DNA of 58,485 nucleotides from Clostridiaceae bacterium (GTDB lineage: Bacteria > Bacillota > Clostridia > DSM-8532), in the NCBI GenBank assembly GCA_012728095.1, contig JAAYFU010000008.1, positions 1-58,485 on the forward strand, in the 5' to 3' direction. The position numbers and the translations under genes are program-made. The notes below the pieces were generated by a model that was not told where the DNA came from, made no database searches, and worked only from the letters and a program-made list of their open reading frames with translations. Shown piece by piece: positions 24,605 to 32,825 of the stretch (positions are counted from its first letter, which is position 1; every line of letters starts with the position of its first letter).

Positions 24605-26270
24605 TATCAGGCTCAGGCCTTGGATAATTGTATTTCTCCGGAGTCCTGGGATAATTGGACTTATCGAATCTATAGTAGTAATTGTCTTTTCCTACCCTGG
24701 CCGAGAAAGCATCTACCTCCGCATCGGTCAGCATAAACGAAACCAGCTTAGGTATGTGTATGCAGGCATCAAAGTGGTACCAGCCCTCGCCGAAATTCAC
24801 CAAATGCCAGTAATGTCGTGCCTCTCCCGGCTTTGTAAGCCTTTCTACCCTCATTGTTTGCATGCCAATCCTGTTAAGCAGGAGTTCTGACATTGAAAAA
24901 TAGGTAAAGCAGTCACCTACACCGTTTACTATTCCGTTGTAGGCCTCAAACATCCAGTCGGTTTTATCGGAATAACCTGTATAAGTAAGATGCTTGTTAA
25001 CATATTTATATATTTCCCAGGCTTTTTCCCTTAAGTCCATATCAGGAGTAGTAATTTTAGCTAGTATCTCATCCGCAAGCTTTTCAAGCTGCTCCATGGT
25101 AACCCTTTCCCGCTTGACAGTGAATATAGCCTCTTTTTGGGAAGTATTGCCCGACGAATCGGTTGCGGTGTAAATAACTTTATATTGTCCTTCCACCTTT
25201 TGATTGACATTGGAAGTGTCAACCTGGACCGGAATTTCCCCGTCCCTGTTATCATATACATACACGCCTTTTTTGAATGAAACAGGAGTATTTATATATA
25301 TGGTATTGTCTTTGACGCCGTATATTTGCGGCGGCTCTGTGTCCTGTATTACGGTTAATTTCGCCTCCAGTTCGGTTTCATTGTTGTTCTCATCCGACAG
25401 GATAATTCTTACCGTTTGCTCGCCAACACGCGAAAAGTTCGGCTCCTCCTTGTACCTGACCGTTACAGCGGTTAAATCTTTTATATTCGTAACAAACTTG
25501 GATGCTTCGATATAATCATTCTGCCAGATTTCCTGATCCACAGGTTCCCCTTCAGGAGGAGTCAAATCCGTAACTACTATATTCGAGTCGTAAATAATAT
25601 CTCCAATTTTTATCTTTGCGGGATAGGTTCCCATCTTTTCCGGAACACTTGAAGGCTCAATAATGCTTGCTTTCGTAAGATCTTTCTTATCCTTGAGAAA
25701 ATCCTCAACTTTAAATACACGGTTACCTATATCCACTTTAATGCTCTCTTTTGTCTTGGAAATCCTTAACCTGGCCTGGTATTCGGATTTATTCCCTGCC
25801 TCGTCTTCCAGTACCAGGACTACATCCTGGATCCCTATTTTACTGAAATCAGGTGTTGTTTTATAAGCAACCTTAACATTCGTGGCGTCTTTTATGCCTT
25901 TTATGAATTCCTGGGGTTCTACTTCGCGGCCTTCATACAGGTCAATATTCTTTATTTCCGCCTCAGGAGCCAAAGTATCCTTGATTTCCAGTTTAACCTT
26001 ATACTTTTTCCCATCGGATTCTATTTTTAAGTCATATGTTCCGAGCTTGCTTGTGTTTATTTTTTTAATGTCCGTGATATATTTGGCCTGTTTTGCCTGA
26101 TCTTTCAAAAATACATTCGCCTGCGGCAGGTCCGCCCCTGCTTCGATGGTAACCTTCTTATTAATGCCGCTATATTTGAAAGCGTTTGCCATAAGCAGTA
26201 TAAGCAATGTTATCAATACGCAAATTATTATATAGAATCTGTAAATTCTTTTGTTCTTTCGTAAACGCAT
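24597..26270 (-). CDS. Membrane-anchored Ig-like/transglutaminase-like protein
   Basis: Protein of 557 residues. An N-terminal basic stretch and TM anchor (about 10-30) is followed by four to five Ig-like repeats, several containing K-Y-K-T or DEAGN-type strands, then a DUF5011-like repeat with YKVIYTATDSSGNTS. A C-terminal transglutaminase-like domain follows from about residue 390. The catalytic triad is visible as Cys in GVGDCFTYF, His in RHYWHLVN and Asp in YHFDAC. It is probably an extracellular cysteine protease, transamidase or binding protein. The ATG at 26270 follows GGAGGAG. It is a paralogue of the next gene upstream, and 48 bases separate it from the racemase gene, consistent with one transcript. 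Confidence 0.85.
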   Translation of the reverse strand: MRLRKNKRIYRFYIIICVLITLLILLMANAFKYSGINKKVTIEAGADLPQANVFLKDQAKQAKYITDIKKINTSKLGTYDLKIESDGKKYKVKLEIKDTLAPEAEIKNIDLYEGREVEPQEFIKGIKDATNVKVAYKTTPDFSKIGIQDVVLVLEDEAGNKSEYQARLRISKTKESIKVDIGNRVFKVEDFLKDKKDLTKASIIEPSSVPEKMGTYPAKIKIGDIIYDSNIVVTDLTPPEGEPVDQEIWQNDYIEASKFVTNIKDLTAVTVRYKEEPNFSRVGEQTVRIILSDENNNETELEAKLTVIQDTEPPQIYGVKDNTIYINTPVSFKKGVYVYDNRDGEIPVQVDTSNVNQKVEGQYKVIYTATDSSGNTSQKEAIFTVKRERVTMEQLEKLADEILAKITTPDMDLREKAWEIYKYVNKHLTYTGYSDKTDWMFEAYNGIVNGVGDCFTYFSMSELLLNRIGMQTMRVERLTKPGEARHYWHLVNFGEGWYHFDACIHIPKLVSFMLTDAEVDAFSARVGKDNYYYRFDKSNYPRTPEKYNYPRPEPDTF

Positions 26271-26438
26271 ATAAGTCTCCTCCAAAACTTTGCGAACAAT
26301 ATGCTGAAAAACCTATGACAGGTAGGTTCAGCAAATAAATCGTAATACATTTTAACATAAATAAATTGTAAAACAAAGTACTAATGCCGATAGGCATAAT
26401 TTCCTCATCTATTGAAATTATTGCCTTTTCCCAAATTG

Positions 26439-28085
26439 TTATTTATCTGGAGTCGCAGGATATTTCGATTTATCATGCCTGTAATAATACGCATTTTTCC
26501 CTTTTTGCCTGGAATATGCCTCTGCTTCTGCGTCGGTCAACATAAATGAAAAGAATTCCGGTTTATGTATGCAGGCGTCAAAATGGTACCATCCGTCCCC
26601 GCAATTAATCATATGCCAGTAGTGATTCGTTTCTCCCTCATACCTGAGTCTTTCCACTCTTATATTGGGGATTCCAGCCATATTAAGCAACAGGTCTGAT
26701 GCCGCAAAAAAGGTGTAGCAATCACCCGGGTCTTTCTTTAACGCGTAATACGCTTCGGTAATAAGGTCATCACTATGTCTTCCGCTCAGGTAATAAACAT
26801 TTTTATTAACATATTTATAAATAGCCAATGCTTTTTCTCTCATTGTCATGTCCTCGGTAATGATCTTATCAAGAATTTCTCTTGCCATCTCTTCCACAAT
26901 GGCAGGGTCAATAAGATCAGCTGGTTTTTCTTTTACCGTATATGTAACTTCCCTGGTGGCACGGTTCCCTGAAGCATCGACTGCAGTGTATATAACCTTA
27001 TATGACCCTTCTTTCTTTATATTGACCCTGCTGCTGTCCACCGAAACTTCAATGTCCGTATCCCTGTTGTCTATCACGTAAACTCCTTTTTTATAAGCAA
27101 CAGGAGTATTGAGATAAACAACGGTATCCTGCACCCCATATATCCTGGGAGGCTCGGTGTCAACCTCCAGGGTAAGAATAGCTTCCAGTTTGGTTTCATT
27201 TCCTCCTTCATCTGTCAGTATGATACTGACAGTTTGATCCCCCACCTGTGTTAAATCAGGTTCTTTTTCAAATCTCGCGGTTACTTTTGTTGAATCAACA
27301 ATATCCTCAACAAAGTCCATGGCTGAAAAATCATCAACCGTCCAGAACTTCCTGTTCACAGCTTTGGCAACAGGCGGGATCTTGTCTACAATCTCGACTG
27401 CTGAATCATAAACAGTATCTCCCACTCTTATCTTTACCGGAAATACTCCCAATGTATCAGGAAACAGGGTATCCACAATTTCCGCGTCAACGATATCTTT
27501 TTGTTCCTTTAAGAATATGCCGACATCAAACCTGCCTTCGGATATGTCAACTTCGGCAATTCGCTTTACCTTGGAAATTCTCAGTACTGCCTGGTATTCC
27601 GATTTATTACCTGACATATCCTCAAGAATTAATACTACCTGCTGACTGCCGGTCCTGCCATAGTCCGGTTCGGTCTTGTATGTTATTGTAACTTCCGTGG
27701 CATCTTTGACACTTTTTATAAACTCATGCGGTTCAACGGTACGGCTCTCATAGATGTCCACCATCTCGATTTCGGCATCAGGCGGTATGGTGTCTTTTAT
27801 TTCCAGTTTAACCCGATAAGTTTTTTTCCCGGATCTTACTTCTATATCATGTATTCCCGGCTCGTTCAGATTAATGCCTGTCATATCCGTTACGTATTCG
27901 GCATCTTCGGTATAATCCTTAAAGAAAGCACCGGCATCGGGTAATTCTCCGCCGGCTTCCATGGTAACAATTTTATTAATGTTATTACGGGGCACAACCG
28001 CAATTAATATAATCAATAACAAAACTATTACTGTTATAATAAAGCCTTTAATAAAGCCTTTGTAACTCTTGCCCATGTTTTTCAT
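26439..28085 (-). CDS. Membrane-anchored Ig-like/transglutaminase-like protein (paralogue)
   Basis: Protein of 548 residues with the same order as its neighbour: TM anchor (about 12-32), four Ig-like repeats, a DUF5011-like repeat (YKVIYTAVDASGNRA) and a transglutaminase-like domain. The triad is Cys in DPGDCYTFF, His in NHYWHMIN and Asp in YHFDAC. The C terminus stops soon after DKSKYPATPDK. Length, repeats and motifs show a tandem duplication. ATG start with GGAGG upstream. It is the first gene of the seven-gene minus-strand run. A 153-base gap to the second copy could hold a promoter, but I did not find a convincing one. Confidence 0.85.
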   Translation of the reverse strand: MKNMGKSYKGFIKGFIITVIVLLLIILIAVVPRNNINKIVTMEAGGELPDAGAFFKDYTEDAEYVTDMTGINLNEPGIHDIEVRSGKKTYRVKLEIKDTIPPDAEIEMVDIYESRTVEPHEFIKSVKDATEVTITYKTEPDYGRTGSQQVVLILEDMSGNKSEYQAVLRISKVKRIAEVDISEGRFDVGIFLKEQKDIVDAEIVDTLFPDTLGVFPVKIRVGDTVYDSAVEIVDKIPPVAKAVNRKFWTVDDFSAMDFVEDIVDSTKVTARFEKEPDLTQVGDQTVSIILTDEGGNETKLEAILTLEVDTEPPRIYGVQDTVVYLNTPVAYKKGVYVIDNRDTDIEVSVDSSRVNIKKEGSYKVIYTAVDASGNRATREVTYTVKEKPADLIDPAIVEEMAREILDKIITEDMTMREKALAIYKYVNKNVYYLSGRHSDDLITEAYYALKKDPGDCYTFFAASDLLLNMAGIPNIRVERLRYEGETNHYWHMINCGDGWYHFDACIHKPEFFSFMLTDAEAEAYSRQKGKNAYYYRHDKSKYPATPDK

Positions 28086-28208
28086 ACAATTCCTCCACTG
28101 TCACAACTCTAGTTGATACAACATTTATTCTGCTTTTAAACATTGTTTTTCACAATATCATATATCAACAAATTGTTGGGACTTGATTAATCATAAATAT
28201 ATTAAAAC

Positions 28209-28237
28209 TTGTCCCTTTTAACTTGTGTCTTTATAAT
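28209..28237 (+). promoter_or_regulatory. Promoter of the glucan phosphorylase gene
   Basis: TTGTCC (28209-28214) and TATAAT (28232-28237) with a 17-base spacer, 86 bases upstream of the start codon. Confidence 0.6.
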
Positions 28238-28322
28238 AGATTAATATTGTCATAAAATATTATCAAACATTAAACAGGTTTTTTGCTGTTAAATACATCC
28301 TGATAAGATAAAGAGGAGAATA

Positions 28323-29966
28323 ATGATGATTAACTTACCAACAGTAGCTTATTTTTCCATGGAATACGCCATAGAGAGCGATGTAAAACTATATGCCGGC
28401 GGGCTTGGAATACTTGCCGGAGATTACCTGAAAGAAGCATGCGATAACAATTATCCTGTTGTCGGAATAGGAATCAAATGGAAGCAGGGCTATGGGGAAC
28501 AGCTGATAGACTGGAAAACCGGTATGCCCTATGACGCTTACAAAAACAGGCATTATGAATTCATGGAGGACACGGGAATAACGGTTACCGTAAAAATATG
28601 CCAAAGGGATGTAAAAGTTAAGGTATGGAAGTACAATGCTCAAAATGTCAACAATCTTTATCTCCTGGATACCGATGTTGAAGGTAATGACGGCGACGCA
28701 AGATGGATAACCGGCCAGCTTTACGGATGGTTCGGCGAGGAAAGAGTCGCACAGGAAATGGTATTGGGTATCGGCGGCGTCAGAGCCTTAAGGGCTTTGG
28801 GCTTCCATCCCACAGTTTTTCATTTCAATGAAGGGCATGCGCTTTTTGCAGGTTTTGAGCTGTTAAGAGAAAGAATGGAACAAAGGCTGTCCTTTAAAAA
28901 AGCGTGGGAAATGACCCGCAAGGAGGTCGTATTTACCACTCATACCCCTGTGATACAGGGCAACGAGTCCCACCCGATAGAGCGTTTAATCTATATGGGA
29001 GCCAACCTGGGTTTAAATAAAAGACAGTTAAAAGCTATAGGCGGTGATCCGTTTAATATGACTGTCGGCGCCCTGAGACTTGCCAGAAAATCCAATGCCG
29101 TTTCGCAACTGCATATGAAAACAGCAAACAAGATGTGGAAAAGGGTTAAAGGAAGAAGTGAAATTATAGGAATAACCAACGCTATCCACATCCCGACATG
29201 GGTTGACAAGGAAATGCTGAGGTTGGCTGAAAATTATTCCAGTGGTGAAACCCAGCGCAATATGCTATGGGAAAGGCATATGCAGAATAAAAAAGAGCTT
29301 ATTGAATTTGTTGAAAAAAGAGCCGGAGTAAGGCTGGACCCGAATGTGCTTCTGATTGGTTTCTCTCGCCGTGCCGCTCCTTATAAACGCTCAAACCTGA
29401 TATTCACTGAAAAATCCTTTATCGAACCACTGATTAAAGAGAATAAAATTCAAATCGTATTTTCCGGCAAAGCCCATCCTCTTGATGATAAAGGAAAAGA
29501 AATAATTTCGGATATTGTTGAAATGACAAAACGGTATCCGGGTAACGTTGTTTTTCTTGAAAACTATGACATGGAAATCGGAAAAATGCTGACAAGAGGA
29601 GCCGATATATGGCTGAATAATCCAAGACGGCCTAAAGAAGCTTCGGGAACTTCGGGCATGAAGGCGGCCATGAACGGCGTGCTTAATGTTTCAATACTTG
29701 ACGGCTGGTGGCCGGAAGTCTGCAACCATGGCGTAAACGGATGGCAATTCGGAAATGCCTATCAAAGTGATAATGAAGCAAAAGCTGACGAGCATGACTT
29801 TAAAGCTTTGAAAAACTGCCTGATGAACGAAGTAATCCCTACCTATTATAACAACAGAAATAAATGGATAGATATGATGGCTGCCTCTATTAATACCACC
29901 AGGGTGCCTTTCGGGATGAAAAGAATGCTGGATGAGTATTATTCGAGATTATATTCCGATAAATAG
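28323..29966 (+). CDS. glgP: Alpha-glucan phosphorylase (GT35), short form
   Basis: PLP-dependent enzyme of 547 residues that releases glucose 1-phosphate from glycogen or maltodextrin. The start VAYFSMEYAIESD and KLYAGGLGILAGDYLKEA are typical of the short alpha-glucan phosphorylase family, which lacks the N-terminal domain of the 800-residue enzymes. The PLP lysine lies in the block ASGTSGMKAAMNG near residue 445. HFNEGHALF and FTTHTPV are further family blocks. GAGGAG precedes the ATG, and a promoter lies upstream. It is monocistronic; a repeat pair follows the stop. Confidence 0.93.
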   Translation: MMINLPTVAYFSMEYAIESDVKLYAGGLGILAGDYLKEACDNNYPVVGIGIKWKQGYGEQLIDWKTGMPYDAYKNRHYEFMEDTGITVTVKICQRDVKVKVWKYNAQNVNNLYLLDTDVEGNDGDARWITGQLYGWFGEERVAQEMVLGIGGVRALRALGFHPTVFHFNEGHALFAGFELLRERMEQRLSFKKAWEMTRKEVVFTTHTPVIQGNESHPIERLIYMGANLGLNKRQLKAIGGDPFNMTVGALRLARKSNAVSQLHMKTANKMWKRVKGRSEIIGITNAIHIPTWVDKEMLRLAENYSSGETQRNMLWERHMQNKKELIEFVEKRAGVRLDPNVLLIGFSRRAAPYKRSNLIFTEKSFIEPLIKENKIQIVFSGKAHPLDDKGKEIISDIVEMTKRYPGNVVFLENYDMEIGKMLTRGADIWLNNPRRPKEASGTSGMKAAMNGVLNVSILDGWWPEVCNHGVNGWQFGNAYQSDNEAKADEHDFKALKNCLMNEVIPTYYNNRNKWIDMMAASINTTRVPFGMKRMLDEYYSRLYSDK

Positions 29967-30006
29967 CCGGTCAGGGCAGTAAATCCAAACCATAGGGACG
30001 TGTCAT

Positions 30007-30072
30007 AAAGATTCTTCGCTGACGCTCAGAATGACATGTGAATTGTCATCCTGAGCGGAGCCGAAGGATCTT
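30007..30072. repeat. Dispersed inverted repeat, copy 4
   Basis: AAAGATTCTTCGCTGACGC then TCAGAATGAC (30007-30035) faces GTCATCCTGAGCGGAGCC then GAAGGATCTT (30045-30072) across 9 bases, a near-perfect long hairpin between convergent genes. The unit order is the reverse of copy 1. Confidence 0.85.
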
Positions 30073-30138
30073 AGTCAATAATTTGGCGGGCGCATGTTTC
30101 ATCTTAATAAGAAACCCTGCACCCGCCTTTTATACTAC

Positions 30139-31338
30139 TCAGTATACTTCAATCAGCCCTGGATTATCTCCTGTAATGCAGCGCCCGCCCTTATCGGTAA
30201 CTATGAAGGTATTCTCTATCCCAACCATTCCAATCCCTTCTATTCCTACTTTGGGTTCGACGGCAATGACCATGCCGGCTTCCAATGGTTCGGTAAAGCC
30301 TTCGGCTATGACGGGATATTCATCAATATGAAGCCCTATACCATGGCCCAGGAACTTAACTTTACGATTCTTAAAGCCCATAAAGTTCTCGGCCAGCTCC
30401 GGATCAAGGTCCTTCATAATAGTCCTGTAAATCTCCGACGGTATATTTCCGGGCTTCAGCATCTCAGCTATTGCGGCCTGTATTTCAAGGCATTTTTTAT
30501 GTTTGGAAATTGCGTTTCCGGGAAGAGGCCTGCCGAACATATATGTCATGGTTTTGTCGGTATGATAGCCTTCCACACCGAAAGCGACATCCACAAAAAC
30601 AAGATCCCCCTTCTCAAGCTTACGGTCCCGCCTGCCGAGAAACGGCACGGCAGGGCTTAATCCTCTGTTGCCTCCGGGCCCGTTAAAGTAATTGGGATAA
30701 ATGGAGCTGTCGCCGAAGCCTATCTGTCCAATTCCTATATCCGTATCAAACATTGAAAACCTTGATACTCCGTGATGTCCTTCTCTTACCATTACCTGGT
30801 ATAATTCCGTAACAAGCTCTACCTCGCTCATTCCTTCCCTGAGAATTTCAGGGACACATTCTTCCAGCACATATCGGTGTTTTGCGCCGGATTGCTCCAT
30901 TAAGGACAGTTCATAGTGACTTTTCACAGATCTGACCTTACTTATCTGTTTATCGCATGATTTTATATTTTTAAAGGGAAAATATTTTTGAAAACGCTGT
31001 AAAAAGGCAATGGGGATTATCTCAGCCTCGATATGGCAGGTTTCCGTCATCTTTATTGTACCTGCGGCATCGCGATAGCTTTCCATAGGTCTTATTTGCG
31101 GGAAAAGAGACTCATCCACGGCTCTGTCGAAACTTCTGCGAATCCACAAGGTGGCATCTTCGTCTCTCGGGACCAACAGCATGCCTTCCTGCATGGTCCC
31201 CGTAAAATAAAAAAGATTGATTTTGCTGAATATTACGGCTATTTCCCAGTCCGGCTGAGTTATGTCCATTTCTTTTCTGAATCTGCTCATTCGCATATTG
31301 AGTTCATTTAACGGTACCTTTTGTGATTCGTTAATCAT
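30139..31338 (-). CDS. M24 family metallopeptidase (Xaa-Pro type)
   Basis: Cytoplasmic peptidase of 399 residues in the aminopeptidase P/prolidase family. The N-terminal creatinase-like domain is about 1-165, the catalytic pita-bread domain the rest. All five metal ligands are visible: Asp in FVDVAFG, Asp in HTDKTM, His in LGHGIG, Glu in AVEPKVG and Glu in GIENTF. AAGGA is 8 bases before the ATG. It probably cleaves X-Pro peptides, but family members also include non-peptidase relatives. It stands alone on the minus strand, 164 bases from the alcohol dehydrogenase gene. Confidence 0.9.
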   Translation of the reverse strand: MINESQKVPLNELNMRMSRFRKEMDITQPDWEIAVIFSKINLFYFTGTMQEGMLLVPRDEDATLWIRRSFDRAVDESLFPQIRPMESYRDAAGTIKMTETCHIEAEIIPIAFLQRFQKYFPFKNIKSCDKQISKVRSVKSHYELSLMEQSGAKHRYVLEECVPEILREGMSEVELVTELYQVMVREGHHGVSRFSMFDTDIGIGQIGFGDSSIYPNYFNGPGGNRGLSPAVPFLGRRDRKLEKGDLVFVDVAFGVEGYHTDKTMTYMFGRPLPGNAISKHKKCLEIQAAIAEMLKPGNIPSEIYRTIMKDLDPELAENFMGFKNRKVKFLGHGIGLHIDEYPVIAEGFTEPLEAGMVIAVEPKVGIEGIGMVGIENTFIVTDKGGRCITGDNPGLIEVY

Positions 31339-31502
31339 TTTTCCATTCCTTTCAACATGAGTTATGCCTTTTACTCAACTTTATTAAGTCAGATAATTAT
31401 AATCACGCTGAAAAAAACATATAACATTCGCCACCTCTGCGGGCGGCATCTGCATTTAAATATGATAATATATTTGGTGCATTACGGCTAAATGTTGCTT
31501 TT

Positions 31503-32606
31503 TTACTTGTTCATGCTGTTCTTATATATTTGAATTAAATCTTCCCGGCCTGGAACTATCGGGCAGTTTTTTACATTAGCGGACCTTGCGGCGATTGACG
31601 CATACTTTTCTATTTCCTCATCGGTAAGCTTCTCTCTTTCTCCTAAAAGATTATCAAGGATAGTTATGAATTCATTAACGGTACTCATTCCCATAACCGA
31701 CAGGATTTCATTAACTCGTTCCGGCCAGCTTTTCTCAATATATCTTAAAAATTCTCCCAACAATAATCCATTGGCCCTTCCATGATCTATATCACGGAAA
31801 TAGGTCAATGAATATCCCATGGAGTGAACAGCGGTAGTTTTGGTATTTGCTATTACCATGCCTCCAAGGGTTGATGCATATAATAGTTCAAATCTCTCTT
31901 TTCTGGTCAGTTGTCCGGACTTCAGACTCTCAAAACAAAGTGAAATGCGCCGAATGCTTTCCATAGCTATAGAGTCTGTTATGGGATTCGCATTGAGAGA
32001 CAGCATCCCTTCAATCGAATGGGAAAGAGCATCCAACGCGGTATTGATAGTTATCTCTTTTGGCAGGTTTTCCATATACTTGGCATCCAGGAGAGCTATC
32101 CTGGGGAAAAGTATCGGTGAACCAATACTTTTTTTCGTCTGTAATTGGTGATTCGTCAGTATAGAGTAGGGAGTTACCTCAGATCCTGTTCCCGCGGTGG
32201 TGGGCACCATAATCATAGGCAGTATTTTATCCGAATACTGTCCTTCATACAGTTTATCTTTGGGAATGTCCTGGCAGGTCAATAAGTTAATGGCTTTGGC
32301 CGCGTCCATAGGCGAACCGCCTCCAATGGCAACAACAAAATCCACATTTTCAGACTTCGCGAAAGCGGCTCCATCATAAACACTCTCTATGGTAGGATTG
32401 CTCATAACCCTGTCATACAAAGCCCATTCCTGTCCGTTTGATGAAAGCACTTCCAAAACATCATCAAGAGCCCCGTTAATTTTCGCCGAATGCTTTCCGG
32501 TGACTATCAGCGCCTTTTTCCCCATTTGTAAAAACAACGGGCTGTTGGATTTAACACATTCCTCTCCCATAAAAACCTGGGTAGGCATATAGTATCGTTT
32601 ACTCAT
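31503..32606 (-). CDS. Iron-containing alcohol dehydrogenase
   Basis: NAD(P)-dependent oxidoreductase of 367 residues, group III Fe-ADH. The cofactor block GGGSPMDAAKAI and the PTTAGTGSEVTPYS block are present. The four metal ligands are in place: Asp and His in ALDALSHSIEG, then two His 14 residues apart in AVHSMGY...DIDHGRAN. GGGGGT precedes the ATG. The substrate is likely a short alcohol or aldehyde; the family includes butanol, propanediol and lactaldehyde enzymes, so I give no symbol. Confidence 0.92.
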   Translation of the reverse strand: MSKRYYMPTQVFMGEECVKSNSPLFLQMGKKALIVTGKHSAKINGALDDVLEVLSSNGQEWALYDRVMSNPTIESVYDGAAFAKSENVDFVVAIGGGSPMDAAKAINLLTCQDIPKDKLYEGQYSDKILPMIMVPTTAGTGSEVTPYSILTNHQLQTKKSIGSPILFPRIALLDAKYMENLPKEITINTALDALSHSIEGMLSLNANPITDSIAMESIRRISLCFESLKSGQLTRKERFELLYASTLGGMVIANTKTTAVHSMGYSLTYFRDIDHGRANGLLLGEFLRYIEKSWPERVNEILSVMGMSTVNEFITILDNLLGEREKLTDEEIEKYASIAARSANVKNCPIVPGREDLIQIYKNSMNK

Positions 32607-32825
32607 CGTTGTATACCCCCAACGGAATATATTTCATAAATATGATACTTACTATTTTACTCAATTTAAAGTTTTTAGCAAAGCTAATATCAATATCCGC
32701 GGATTGTCTTTTTTTACCTTACAGTACTATTACAATTTTCTTAAAAAACTGAACGAATTATCAGGTATAGTAGTCTATTATGTTAGAATTAAAATCAGGA
32801 AAAATAAAACAATATGGAGTTTGTC

